A stretch of DNA of 64,000 bases from Saturnia japonica. Lineage: Eukaryota; Arthropoda; Insecta; Lepidoptera; Saturniidae. This document shows positions 46,170-59,740 of this stretch, one piece after another (the first letter of the stretch is position 1; each line of letters opens with the position of its first letter). The notes beneath the pieces were generated by a model. It did not search any database. It saw only the letters and a list, made by a program, of their open reading frames with translations, and was not told where the DNA came from. The DNA is taken from positions 7,254,001-7,318,000 of the forward strand of contig CM065304.1 of assembly GCA_033032175.1 (NCBI GenBank), written 5' to 3'. A program made the translations under genes and the position numbers.

Positions 46170-46193
46170 ATATATATATATATATATATATAT
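46170..46193. repeat. (TA)n microsatellite
   Basis: About 12 TA units abutting the long inverted repeat. Confidence 0.9.
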
Positions 46194-46425
46194 AACCTAA
46201 ATCATTAAAACTATATAGTTTGTATTACAACTCGCCTAACATCATCAAAATATTATGAATATGTAGTAATTTTTAAATTTATGTACTATCGTATGTCTTT
46301 AATAATTAATTATACAATAAAGTCATACGATAGTACATAAATTTAAAAATTACTACATTTTCATAATATTTTGATGATGTTAGGCGAGTTGTAATATTAA
46401 CTATATAGTTTTAATTATTTAGGTT
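46194..46425. repeat. Long near-perfect inverted repeat (hairpin) after the RhoGAP stop
   Basis: The left arm 46194..46303 and right arm 46314..46425 are reverse complements with about five mismatches over ~105 bp ('caactcgcctaacatcatca' against 'tgatgatgttaggcgagttg'); the loop is ~10 nt. Flanked by TA-rich sequence; a foldback MITE is likely. Confidence 0.9.
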
Positions 46426-46660
46426 TATACAATATATAATATGTGTCGAAACAGAGAGAAATTTATTTTTATTTGCGGCATGATATGTGTGTCCTAGTCA
46501 TGATTCAATTAATTGAAAGGAGTGATGGTTATAGAGAAGTGAAAAAGCTCTTGTTTTGTTTTTTTTTCCTCTTAAATAGTATTAAGGACGTCATTAAAAT
46601 TAGATAATGTATTTAATAGTTATTAGAATAAGTTATTTCATAATGTGTCAAATAAAACGT

Positions 46661-49600
46661 GGGCGATTTCGACAGGTTTTAATTATAGTATAGAAAGTGA
46701 AACAACATTCACAAAGTTTGTAACGGCAGACCAGCGATTTCTAAAATGGATTCGGAGAAAAAGTTACATCCATACATTTAGTATAGTATAGATCGGCAAT
46801 AGGTTGAATACGGTGAGATCAAAACCGGAGTACACTTGTGTCCGAATTATTGTATTCATTTATTTTAAACAGGTCTACTAAAAATTAATTACACTTTAAA
46901 ATCTTGTATTCTGAAAAAATAAGTGGGTTTTGTATTGATAACAATTTACGTAGGCTGATAACACATACGAAAATGGTCTCGTATCCTTATCTCTATACTA
47001 TGCTCTTCCTCTGTCGAGTTACCGATCTATATAATAAATTAAATAAAACCTATGGATGATATTATTTTGCAGGTTGGGGATTGGGAAAGTATTGAATCGT
47101 TGGCTGTTAAATAAATCCAATGTTACAGACTCTCTTATTTTATTTAGAACTGCGCTGTCCTTATTAAATATAATTTTATATCGGTTTGTAGAGTTTTCTA
47201 TAATTTGAAAAGTTTTAAGTACCGCTAGTATAGTATACCTAGATACGGCGATGAATACTCTTTCGTTCGTGTTCGAATTGAGTAGATTTCTTTTTCCTCA
47301 CTCCTATAAGTCGCGTTTTGTACATCTAACGGTGTGTTGTGTTTTATTTACATTGCCACAGTAGTATAATTCACACGTCTTATTTTCCTCTATTGTGGTT
47401 CCTTTTTTTATTTTTATTTGACGGCTTTCAACGCCGATTTATATATTTCGATTTAATCGTTAAATAAAAAATCAATATTACCAAGACAATCAGAAATTTC
47501 AACATAGGAATGCACTAGTTCGTATAAATAATGTCTTATGAAGTAAATGAATCAAATGAAAAATAAGATGAAAAATTATTCGTTGTACGATGATGAATCT
47601 CGATTGTCAAAAAAAAAATTGTAGTAATTGTGTGTATAGTGTATTTATATTATTATTGTAATTAGGGGTATATTATTAAGGCCTCTACTAAAAATATGCC
47701 AATTATTACTCGTTCACTATTTTTACCAAGTCTGACTAAAAGCTATCAAGAAGTCGTGTTCCTCTTAAATTTAGATATTTTTCTTCTAAGGCTTAGATAT
47801 ACTCTTAATCTAAAATTTAGATACTTGTCCACTAAATTTAAAAACTTTTTTTTAAATAATATCCGCATTATATACTTTTTTACTCAGGGAAGAGCAATTA
47901 CAATATGACAGTTTTATGCTTAAGAAAGCTAGTACCTACACATATGAAATAGAAACAATACCTTATCAATTTATTGCAATAAATAATAATATACATTACT
48001 GGATGATAACAAGGTCGGTATGAATTTTACATATATATATAACCTGGGATTAATATTTACGTTTTGTTTGAAAAGTATATCCGCGATCACTAGGCACCAA
48101 GGAAGCAAGTAGACTTTCATGTTTTAACGACCAGGGTTACCATTGATCATAGAGCAACACTCAACACTTCCTCTTAACGAAAATTTACACTTAAGTATTT
48201 TCTTCCCGAATCAAACCTAATCATAAGATTTTTATTACTGAATACTTAGTACATTATAATATTTCTATCGATTACCGTAAGATAATTATTAAGTACACAT
48301 AAAAATTATTTCGGTTTACATTATAATTAATGTACATTACCTACATATGTTAGAATAAAATTGCGAATTGTCTTGGAATCAGAAAGTAAAAATATTTCAC
48401 AAGACATTTGGGAAAATACTCTCATTTAATTATAAAAAATGTAATATATATAAATATATACTATAGGTTTTAAAGGTAACACTTTTTTCTCCCATTTTAT
48501 GTTTCAGTTATTGTGTACAAATAGGATAATGTTTATAGTCAAAGTGGGTCCCCTATGGTCGCTTGACACATTTGATTTTACTTTACTCTTGATATAAGGA
48601 TCTATCCGAGCAACCTTCTTTTTTTCGTTCCTCGACCTTACAAAATTTCATTTGACTAATTAATTTTCATTAAATGCCATATCAAGCATACAGATTCATA
48701 TTGTCATGTAGCAATTTATTTTTCTACCCATATGATACGTCGATAATAATAGCGATAAAAATTCATTTGCATTTATTATTCATAAAAAAAATAACTGTGT
48801 GAAAAATAAAAGATAATTGATTTATATAATGTGTCAAATCTTCTTTCATATGAAATGAAAAATATCCGTGGCAAATTCATAATTATCATATATGTCAAAT
48901 TATTATCCATTTCGTAAGAAAAATAGCAGTGATAGATAAATACCTAAACCAGATAGATACCTTTATACTTTATTGGTATATTTCTATATGTAAAACAACA
49001 CGTCAAACGCACGATGATATTTTGCGGTGTGTGTTTTAAAGCACATTACGTTCGTACATATTATTTTCATCGTAATTTCACAATTACTTCTAGAACAAAC
49101 AGAAAACATTACTCTGTCAATGTCGCTCGATCCCTGATGCTACTATTAGACGTGTTATAGGTCTACAGCCAGGCCAACTAATCCTAGCTGTGTAAAATTG
49201 CACAATTGGAATATAGCAGAAATATGAAGTCGCATTGTATGGAATTACATGGAATTAGTATAATACGATTTTCAGGTTTGTTAAGTTAATAGTAAGTACG
49301 AGCCGTATGGCTTTTAATAATATCATTTATCATTATTCTAAGTTATAGTATAGATAATCTAAAACATAGTCCTCCATTTATATGCCGTACACGTTAATTG
49401 AATATAATAAAATGGTAAGCATACCAGGAATTAATACAATTCCATCCGAGTCAACACGTTACCTTAGTTTGACATCACTTTTACATCATTAGTGTCAGCA
49501 ATATCAATACATAGTGTGAAAGGAAGTCGCTATCCGCGTTTGTCTGTTTACTTCCAAACAACGCAACGGATTTTTATACGGTTTCCACTGTCATTAAGTG

Positions 49601-50310
49601 ATTTTTTACGAAAGGTTTGCAGAATACATTCTAATTATGTTTTTGTATAAGTAGAGAAAATTTAATATTTCGTATTCAAATCGTTAAAAAAATATTTACG
49701 GGCGCTTACATAGTTTCCGTAAGCTTAAATATGGAAAATATGTTAGTTAACTTGGGTATTTAATGTAGATTAAAATTGTCCTTCACATATATAATTTAAA
49801 TGAATACATTACAAAATATCACAGATTCAAAATTACGCGCCACTATAGAAATCACTAGCAACAAAACGGTTGGCCGCACCGCTGCTCCCGCCCGCGCCGC
49901 GTCCTACATATGTATGGGCTACGAATTGCGTGCGCGAGTTAAGCACACTAATTATAAAATTATGAACTATCAATACTAAAGCGATAAACTAGTAAATCAA
50001 TCGAACATGTTTTTGAAACATAATGACACAACTTTGTAAATTGAATATTTACATAATATTTTACATTTAAGGCATGATGTCAAATATAGGTCATGTGTTC
50101 ACTGGGTTGTTACTACTCTCCAATTAAATTTAGCACAAATAAATTTTACTGATTCTTAAGTGGAGTTTGTATGTTTTCGCCACTAAAATATAAGAAAAGT
50201 ATATGTTTTAAACTAATTGAATTTTGTTTTATATTAAGTCTTGTTCGCACAAATTTTAGGCATTCTACATGAATAAAAGTAAAGCAAAGTGTTTGAAAGT
50301 TACATATTAA
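46661..50310. other. AT-rich, no gene recognised
   Basis: Both strands were checked for RT, transposase, SINE boxes and exon-like GC-richer patches. The only GC-rich spot is 49868..49915 ('ctgctcccgcccgcgccgcg'), which has no ORF or known motif. Confidence 0.4.
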
Positions 50311-50501
50311 TGCAATTGGAATAAACTTCACAAAAGTAAATGTACTTGGAATAAACTTTCAAAGGTAACTTTTGAATGTAAGTGAACTAAACTTTTGAAA
50401 AATTACTTTTAGATGTAAGTGGAATTAACTTTTCAAAAATTAATTTTGGATGTAAATGGAATGAACTTTTCAACAAATAGGTAATTGTGGATGCAAGGGA
50501 T
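50311..50501 (+). repeat. Minisatellite, five ~30-41 bp units
   Basis: Units start at 'tgcaattggaataaactt', 'tgtacttggaataaactt', 'tgtaagtgaactaaactt', 'tgtaagtggaattaactt' and 'tgtaaatggaatgaactt', each followed by a C/T-AAA-rich tail. Confidence 0.8.
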
Positions 50502-51412
50502 ACGTTGCCATCGTCGCGTCACCAGGATCGGACGGCTCCTTCAGTCGCTGTGCCATCGCAAGAGTGTTGATGATTGGCTTAATTATCTTTCATTGTTATT
50601 AACACTTCACATGACCATGTCGATGACGACTTACATGAGTTAACTCCCTATTCAAACCTTCCTATAGAAGTGTTCACTTCATGGGTTATACAAAGATATG
50701 CGAACGTCTTTTAGCCCTTGTGATTATTTGATCAATCTACTCACGTCCTGCTTGCTCCCGACTAACGAGGCAAACTAGAAAAATCTTGTATGACGTCTAA
50801 TGTGTTATAAAAATAGCGTCTACCGTGTAAATAATACAAACGACTGCGCATGTAACAAAACATTTATGTTTGTATTATCGTATAGTTTAAAAAAAATTAT
50901 GATGTCAAATGTCTTTTTGTTACGTCATGAAATTTCGAATCTTCGTGCTTATAATAACAATTTTAGAAACAAATTAGCTAGATGGTTACAATTCTAAGAT
51001 ATTTTGTTTTAGAATGTACAGTCGCTCAAAATAATTTAATTAGCTGTTACTTAGATATAAAGTAAAATTATTGGCTTATAAACTTTGCAGCACCTCCAAG
51101 TTCTGTAGATTTTATTTTTTAGATAAAACAGATTATATATTTATCATTATTGCCTTAAATTTAATATTTTTTCTTGAAATGTTTATTTTGTTACATTTTA
51201 TTTTACTTTTACAATATTTTCAACCCTTGTAATTTTATTTAGATTTTTTTTATATTATAATAAATAAATATGTTCAATTTATTTGTTTTATTAATCCCAA
51301 AAAAATTATTATAATATATGATGATTATCATATAATAAACTATTTTTTATTTGAACTCTAGCTTCTCTGCATATTGTTCCTCAGTTTTATTCTTATGTAT
51401 GTATATTACAAC
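50502..51412. other. No gene recognised
   Basis: AT-rich. The frame at 50800 has no motif. Confidence 0.4.
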
Positions 51413-51848
51413 TCATAAAAGTTGCCCCACAATTATTTTTATAATTTTCGAATTGTTATTTTACATATCGTTAGTTCGTCGTATGTTCTTATTTGTTCGT
51501 ATCTTATTTATTTATATTAAAAAAAAAATCCGTCCATCGTCTGGCTGGGTTAGGTTAGGTTTGACTTGTGACAAGAAACAGCGGCAGACGGCCGCAGAAG
51601 CGGCGGGCGACCGCCACGTACCTACTAGTGATAAGTCTTTGGGCGCGAGTATAATAATCCGATTTTCGTTTCTTTATAATTGTTATCGTTTTATTAATAA
51701 TAACTAACTTATCATAAACCTGTAAAAATAAAATAAATAAATAAGATACGAACAAACGATTATTTATGACGAACAAATAAGAACAAACGACGAACTAACG
51801 ATATGTAAAATAACAATTCGAAAATTGTGGGGGGCTAACTTTTATGAA
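51413..51848. mobile_element. Foldback element with GC-rich core
   Basis: The arms 51413..51518 and 51724..51848 are reverse complements over ~105 bp ('tttacatatcgttagttcgt' against 'acgaactaacgatatgtaaa'). The right arm has an extra ~20 bp ('attatttatgacgaac'). The core 51530..51650 is GC-rich ('gcggcagacggccgcagaag'), unlike the flanks. No ORF with a known motif. Confidence 0.75.
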
Positions 51849-52388
51849 CCGTATATTATTATTATTTTATGTAACATCTCCTTTGACATAACTCACTAGT
51901 AGATTCGTACTACCGTTTATTCTAGACATAAATAGTGTATAATTAAATGTATAAATTTAGAATATAAGAAATTAATCGAATGGTAATGTAGGAAATGTTA
52001 TAATGGAATGTAATTACTATTGAAATTTCCTCACAGGTCTGATAAATGCTCATGCTTACAAATACGAACGTTCTTTATAATAGTCTGAATAATAGGTTAT
52101 ATATTCAATCATATTTATAACTTAGGGTGTACATTACACTACACGTGTACTACGTTGTAGTAGGTTTATTATGCACATAATTATCTCGATGAATACAACA
52201 TTGATCAACATCATTTCGAAAGTAAAAAATTATAGCATGAACATGGGCGTATCCCACCCTAGAAATGTCAACAGTACCTACTGAAAGAATATATACCCTT
52301 TTTATTCTGTTCATCTTGAGCAGAACATTTTAATAATAAAACAGAATATCATATCGTCTATGCCTCGAAATTTTCTTTTTCGTTCTGC

Positions 52389-52400
52389 TGTTTTGCAATA
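52389..52400 (+). repeat. Target-site duplication, left (tgttttgcaata)
   Basis: Identical to 52882..52893; the two bracket the RTE fragment. Confidence 0.85.
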
Positions 52401-52881
52401 CAAAAATACCTCAGTGCCTCAAGACGAAAGTCTTTGACCAGTGTGTGTTGCCAGTGATGACATACGGCACAGAGACGTGGTCGCTCACTGTGGGCCTCAT
52501 AAGAAAGCTCAAGGTCGCTCAGCGAGCTATGGAGAGGGCTATGCTTGGTGTTTCTCTACGAGATCGAATCAGAAATGAGGAGATCCGTAGACAAACTAAG
52601 GTAACCGACATAGCCAAAAGGATTAGCAAGTTGAAGTGGCAGTGGGCGGAGCACATAGTTCGGAGAACTGACGGCCGTTGGGGCAGAAAGGTTCTCGAGT
52701 GGAGACCACGCACCGGAAAGCGCAGCGTAGGACGGCCCCCCACTAGATGGAAAGACGACATAATAAAGGTCGCTGGGAGCCGTTGGGTGCAGGCCGCACA
52801 AGATCGGTCGCTCTGGAGATCTATGGGGGAGGCCTATGTTCAGCAGTGGACGTCCTGCGGCTGAAATGATGATGATGATGA
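52401..52881 (+). mobile_element. 5'-truncated RTE-type LINE with intact ORF tail
   Basis: The frame reads IPQCLKTKVFDQCVLPVM, TYGTETWSLT, RAMERAMLGVSLRDRIRNEE, RISKLKWQWAEHIVRR, GRPPTRWKDDIIKVAGSRW and ends at TGA 52862, followed by (atg)n, the tail RTE elements use. It is the C-terminal ~150 residues of RTE ORF2 without stops or shifts. The 12-bp direct repeats on both sides show one insertion event. Confidence 0.92.
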
Positions 52882-52893
52882 TGTTTTGCAATA
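52882..52893 (+). repeat. Target-site duplication, right
   Basis: tgttttgcaata directly after the (atg)n tail. Confidence 0.85.
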
Positions 52894-55437
52894 ATACTGA
52901 CCTAAGTATTTGTATTTGGTGTTACCTACACTACTATTTGATCAATGTATACATATTGGTAAGAACCTATCACACTACTCCCTTCAATTGCTAATCAAGA
53001 TAACTACGGTTAAAATTCTTGATATCAATTACAACGGTGCCTTATTACTTTTTAATTTTTGTACACTGGATTGATGACAATAATCATTTCCCTACTAATT
53101 TGTTTGTGGAAATTATATTTTTATTTTTCATTTAGTGCCTCATAACCAGCCAGTGTTATTTCTGGTTTTTTTTAAATATATTTTTTTAATATCTTTAATT
53201 GTGTAACCTATACCATTTCCATTTCTTTATATTCTCGATGACAGCTCCTGTGAAAACTTGAACGAGCGTCTTTTTTACATTATTTATGCATTATTTTATA
53301 AACATATGACGTTTACACACGTACAAGGTTATACCAGAGTCGGAGAAACTGATAGGGATGGAGCTATATCGATAAACGTAACACGATAACAGACCTGATA
53401 TTTTTTTAAAAATGTAAAAAGCTAAACTACTGCCGGATACTTTTGTAAAAATTTATTAACTAATATTATATTTCATTACAATATGTTACACTTATTAATT
53501 GTTGATTGATAATGTCAACTTCTTAAAATTTTCGAAGCTGTTGTAAAATAAGTAGGTATATGTAGGTACTCGACAATGAAACGAAATAATTATAACGACA
53601 GGTAATATTATTTATTTATTTTAATCAAATTCTGATGAATCGTCACTACTTATTTCATATCGATATTCATTCAGATCGATATCATTACTTATTACAACTA
53701 TCACATTAGAACTGTCATCGAGAAAATAAAGAAATAAAAATAGTATATGTAACGTTTTATTATAATATAAGTACTAATTAAATTAACTATTTTGATTGTA
53801 GCCACATACATACCTAAAATTTTCTAGGTAGCTTTTGTTACATCTCGAATTTCTTGCTTATTTCAATGTCATACATACCAACATCTATTTTTATAACTAT
53901 GTACCTACATAGATAGGGTTTTAGTTCCTAAAAAATAAGAGCTCAATAAAATACTATATAAGTACTTACTTCCCACACAATCTTTCATCAGTGAGACTTT
54001 ACATTTCATAATTCTACCACTAACTTAAAATAGTTATTTAAACAGGTCTTATAGATTCAAAAGCCATCATTTCAGTGTATTTAATATTAAGCTTACCTAA
54101 ATAACGTTATAATTAAGTAATATATATTATAATAATTTCAATAAATATAGTCATACTATCGTAATTAAATTAAGTATGTAACATAACTTGTAAGGGTAAT
54201 TTTAAAAAATCATGGTGACAAAGAAAATCGAGCATGATAATTTAGACGCCGCATGGACCTCATTCAGTAGACATATGTAACGAATGCCCAATCTTCAAGG
54301 AATTGGGGAACATGTCACCAAGGAATTGATGGATGAGAGGCGGTACTTTACACGTTCGCTGCGACGGCTTTGTAGTTTCTGGATAACCAAAAGATTTATA
54401 AACTATTTTTTAAAGTTTATTGGTAACAAATTAAATTTTATTTACACTAACGCAACGTTTTTATCACTACGATATTATTTTGAAAAATGTGACACCGGAG
54501 ACACTTTTGCCGATTATAGTACAGTATTACCCCGAAATCGCGCGTTTTAAGGAACCGACCGCAGAGGGTTACCGTGTAAAGTCAAATTCACGCAGGTACC
54601 TAACTCTAGTTAAGTACATTTGAAATACGGAAAAATTTTCTTCTTATTAGGTATGATAATATATTTATTCCCTGTTCTGTAACTAAATATGACCTTCGTC
54701 GAAAAATGTTAACACTTCGGTTTCAATTTATCTGAATCCTTTTATTAAAATTGCAACAGTCATTTCATTTAGATCGAACAGGCAAGTTTAAAAAATTGCC
54801 TACCTTCGAATTAACGTAATTCGGGTCATTACTGTACCACTTCCTATGTTAAATTTGTGTTTCATAACAACATACATATCATGGTTTAGAAATTAATTTC
54901 TTATTGAATACTTACTCTTCGTGCGACGTTGATATTGCGTGGTAGCGAATGTGCCAAAGGAACTTCGTTCATATATTAGTCGTTGTTAAATCTATTCTCA
55001 ATGTTCGTTGGAGTCTGTATTCGATGTTGTTCATTCTTTTTTTATCACCTGCTTTTGTAAACTATGAGTTATTTTCGAAGTTATAAGTGTGTAAATAGCC
55101 CTGGAAATCACTTTCATTTTTAGAATGTCATTTTTTTAACCTGGAATTGGTAGTATTTATTCGTCAGTATACGTTGTGCTGAAAATGGAACGGCGCTTCT
55201 GGCACCTATTTAGAGGTCGAAGTGATGGTGGTGAAATATTTAAAAAAAATTTGCTACTTAAGAAAATGTTAATAAACATTAATATTATTATAAAATTACT
55301 CTGGCACCTACATGATATATATCTTCCAAAATTATTATTTTTTACAATTTCAAAAGTTCGCCAGACTTGTTTGCGACCGATTATAACATGCAGATTTGTT
55401 TAAAATACCTAGTTATCTATACGATTAATAAAATTTA
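52894..55437. other. AT-rich, no gene recognised
   Basis: The open frame at 54284..54550 and a short one at 55176 show no family motif, and no splice-consistent extension was found. Confidence 0.4.
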
Positions 55438-55870
55438 AGTGTCTGTTTGTAATGTCCAAAATAACAGTTTTTTACATAATGCATATACAAGTATATACGG
55501 TACATATAACATAAAAACAATTTTTTGTCTGTCTGTCTATTTGTTCTGGGTAATCTCCGAAACACTTGGACCGATTTTGACGGGACTTTCACTGGTAGAT
55601 AGCTGATGTTATAAGTAGTAACATAGGTCACTTTTTGTTAGAAAAATAATTAGGGATCCGCGCAAATAAAAAAAAACTGGTCATGGAGAATCAATTCGGG
55701 CGCTTAAATGGCTAAAGCTGAGTAAAACATAAGAGATATATCAAATTAATATACCTACTATACAACTGTAGACATTAAAACGACCTACAAAAAAGTTAGC
55801 CGATTCGTACGTATGCCCGATCGGTGGCATTTTGTAGTCCACGTGAGCGAAGCCGCGGGTACAGCTAGTA
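55438..55870 (-). repeat. Dispersed repeat A, copy 4 (minus)
   Basis: The reverse of the family: ends 'gaagccgcgggtacagctag', and begins with 'tgtctgtttgtaatgtccaa'. Contains 'gtctgtctgtctatttgttc', the reverse of the 'acagacagac' end. Confidence 0.75.
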
Positions 55871-58480
55871 ATAGTATAAAAAGGATGAAAATAAAGTATT
55901 GGCTTTTAAAAACTTCATAATCATTTTTACCTTAGAAGATGCGTAGTATGGTGACGTCATTCATAGCGACCACAAAGCCACGGCCAGGATCATCATTTCG
56001 TTACCATCACAACTTAAAGTAACGAATAAATATTATTCTTGGTTTTAAAAATTACCTCTAAAAACGTTCTTTATTATTAACATTTGTAGAATGAAGTAAC
56101 TACTTAATAGTTGTGATCCTTTGTAAATTTTTTCCTTCCACTAAAACTATATTTTCAACTGTTTACCTTATAAAATGTAACGTAGGCCTAGCCAGCATGA
56201 ATTAATTTTCTATTCTCTAAATATTTCTAAGACTTAATCAGTTAGAAATAGATGTAGGTAGGTATAGGTATATCACCGGGCAATTGTTTGAAGAGTCAGC
56301 TTATAAACAATCTAGACGGAATGTAAACTGTCGGTAAATTGTGAATGGACATTAAAATTTGCAAACTAACAGCATTAAGGTATTATTTACTATGTACTAA
56401 AGAAGACTGACGCCTCAACCACATTGTTTGAAACACGTGTTAGAGTGCATACACTCGCACTCATAGTCTTTGCCGAGCACATGTTGCGATTACCTACACG
56501 TTTGAATGCTAAATTTTACTTCATAAATATGCCTTCCTATGCACTGAGATAGGTACTGTTTAAACAACTCAAGAAACACAAGGAGTGACATTTCATATCT
56601 CCACGCCCTGCAATATCAAGTGGAGCACAAATTTGTTCGTAATAGATGATCTAGTACCTACGTAGTACATAATACCTCACTGTCTAACGGTTATATTTTC
56701 GTAGAAGTATAAAGTAACTTGATCGGTTAGCTTATGTTGATAATAATATGATTACAACGCACGAGCCGCGGTAGCTGGCGACGAATGCACAAAACAAATT
56801 ACTCTTTGGAAATTCACATTTTTCAAGTCCTATTGTCATGGTGTTTCTTATTTAATAGAGACAACCTCAAAAGTTCATATTTTAGTACCTGTTTACAATC
56901 TATCAACAGTTTACAATCAGCTTAGATTGTTTGTAAATTACTAAAGGTTCGTACAATTATCCGGTGATGTACTCCTACACATTGTAAATTAATGATATGA
57001 ATAAAATATACAAACAGAAGGTATACCTTTTTATAAAGGTTAATCTCACGTAAAGATAATATCGTAGGTATATCCTGTTTATCTGATCGACTTTAAAAGT
57101 CCAATAGAATAAGTATTAAATATAATAGGTTTTTAAGATAAAATATTAAAACTATGTATATTTCGCCACATTTTGAGAACTTACAAGGTATTTTTGTGAT
57201 TTATTGTAGATACATTTTTAATATTATTACCTACGCTTCGGTGATATTTTGTGTTTATGTTAGGTACTCATAAATCCTAATTATCCTATCTAATATTAGG
57301 CAATACAATACATATATGTAGTATAATTATTGTATTTTAAATTTCAAAGAAACATGTTCCTGTTCAGTATTCATAATAATGATTTTAATGCCAACTACAA
57401 TATTATTTTTTTACATAAATGTTATTTATTAAAATTAGCAATTAGCATTAGCTAAATATTTAGGTAGCAACCACTGGAAAACTTACTCATTCTGTCATTA
57501 TTCATTAACATATCAATTAATTGATATATGTTGTGTAATCCGTTTTATATGTTAGCACTATTTTAGCAGGGCAGCGAATTAGTTTGTCTAATTATAGTAA
57601 AGTTTGAAGACCAATGTAGTATATGTTTATGTGTTAAGTAATAATTAAATTGAATTCATTCATTGTTGTCCAGTAACGTCGTCATCCTTTATAAATCGAT
57701 TAATGTATATTTTTATATCGATTTCAATTCTACCGGTATCAAATTATTATAAGTTTTTGTATTGATTTTAATCGAACCCGTATCAAATTAGTATACCTAC
57801 CTTTTTGTAAAGAGTTGAATTGAACCGATATCGAATTAAGATTTACCTACGAGTATAACGTTCTTATACTAAGCTTTATTGGATTAGTCTTCAAATTTAT
57901 ATACTACTAAAGAAATTCGGCAAATATTTATTTTAGAAACTTGTACATCGCTTCCGTTGTTACGACACTGACAATCTTCATTGTGATTTTGTTGTTTAAT
58001 AATTACATAAATATTAATTAAGATAAGCGAAATAAATAAATATTTGGTTTTGATTTTGCAAATTAGTTATAACAATAACAGTGCGGTTCGAGAAAACTCT
58101 TTCTATGTTCCTACCACGTTTTATGAAATTAAGTTTAGGTATCTGGTTGGCTTAATATGTCGTCCTAAGGCAGCCGCATGGTTTCCACCTGTAACTACAT
58201 TATTTAAGATCAATTTATTTTCGTACATTATATAAGACATTTTTGGAGAAATATGCGGGAATGTAATGTAGGTACTTACTGTATAGGTACTTACATTACT
58301 AATGTTGTTATTGAAAGTGATGAAAAACATTAGAAATCTTGCTTACACAGGCAAATAACTGTTCGAAATATAATATACGTATAAATCTGTAATTCTTGAA
58401 AATTACTGTGTTTTAAAATACACCATATTTTTAAATTTCCTCCAAAAACTATAGTAACCGTAATCTTAACGTAACTATAG
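55871..58480. other. AT-rich, no gene recognised
   Basis: Contains three diverged ~65-bp phrases at 57715, 57765 and 57820 ('accggtatcaaatta', 'acccgtatcaaatta', 'accgatatcgaatta'). No exon seen. Confidence 0.4.
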
Positions 58481-58543
58481 AAACTTCAACTCATCTTTGC
58501 GCACCGCCTTATGGATGCGTGAGCTAGTAAACATGCACTTTTT

Positions 58544-58560
58544 ATTTGCATCATTTGCAT
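58544..58560. promoter_or_regulatory. Two octamer motifs ATTTGCAT, 9 bp apart
   Basis: Exact ATTTGCAT at 58544..58551 and 58553..58560. ATTTGCAT is the POU/Oct consensus. They lie in a GC-richer patch (58490..58720) without recognised repeats. Confidence 0.4.
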
Positions 58561-59144
58561 GAAAAGGACGCGCCAGTCGTCCTCCGATCAACGCGTGTTT
58601 TTATGCTTTGTTTTAAGGGTAAAATCGGTAATAAAAATGTCTGGGTCGCCACGGAGAAAGTGTTTCACCTAAACAGTAGTTGTGTTTATTAATGCGTCGC
58701 GTCGTATCGCAATGATCGAAATAATAAATATTCAGCAACATGGTATAAAAATTCTTCGTTTAGACGATAAATTATCATCCTAAACCTTAGAAAATATTTG
58801 GGCAATTAAAAAATGTACATTGCTTTACATAATATTGAACAGAACGTGACGGAAACTTTCTAGAATAATATGTTCAATAAACATGCATTTATCTAATTGC
58901 GCTTTTGATTTATTCTAAAGAACAAATAAAATGTAAAAATGTTCGACATAATATATGTAAAATAACTAATTATTAGAATTATCTTGAGTACTTGACTGTA
59001 CCTCTTGACACGCACACGTATAATAGTCACTGTATCTATCTATACACGCTTTACGCAACATAGGGCCGCGCGCACAAATGAGTTGAACTGTATAGCGATT
59101 TAGGAAAGAAACAATTTGTTATCTAACTGTAGATACCTAGGTAG

Positions 59145-59740
59145 GTACCTACCCTCGTATCCGCACGGGTTTATTACTTAAATTACGCAGTAAATATTTT
59201 TGTTTCGTGATTTTATTTTTACTAATATTATTGATAATTTATTTAGCTTTTCAGTTGGGAATTTCCATATAGATATTTACCTACTTCCCTTGTACAAATC
59301 AGTTGAATTTTTTACCATATAAACTATTATTGACAGTTTTTATTGCATAACAAATGTGGAATGGCGAATGAAGTATAGGTAGGTACTTTTCATGAATTAT
59401 TATAAGTTTCATCAAAATCGGGTGAGATTTAACAAGCACTTATTTTTTAAGTTTTTTATTTAGTTTATATAGTTTAAAGTGTTACTGGCGTCTATCATGG
59501 AATGATATTTATACTATTCTGCAAAATTTCGTTATAATCACTTAAGAAATAATAATAAAATAATCGGTTTTTTTAGTTCTTTTTCCATTTGTAAAAGTAT
59601 TATTATAGATTCCTAAATCATATACTTATACATATACTTCCCTTGTATATAAATAAACTATCATAAAAATCAATCCAGCCGTTTTTGAGATAAACTGGAC
59701 ATACAAAATATTTAACTTGATATTCGTGATAAGTATCCTT
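59145..59740 (+). repeat. Dispersed repeat D, copy 2
   Basis: 'ctcgtatccgcacgggttta' then 'gattttatttttactaata' and repeated 'cttcccttgtacaaat' phrases parallel 19415..20170. More diverged. Confidence 0.45.

Larger units (their letters stand above)
45906..46660 (+). other. Probable 3'UTR of the RhoGAP gene
   Basis: AT-rich sequence after the stop. AATAAA hexamers occur at 46316-46321 (inside the loop side of the long inverted repeat) and 46651-46656. I cannot tell which is used. If the transcript reaches the second, it would contain the 46194..46425 hairpin. Confidence 0.4.

Noticed and set aside
51351..51707. 118-codon frame
   Set aside because: It runs across one arm and the core of the foldback element and has low-complexity hydrophobic content; no motif.
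54284..54550. 88-codon frame, MPNLQGIGEH start
   Set aside because: No family recognised, AT-rich codons in the second half, no supporting splice sites or neighbour.
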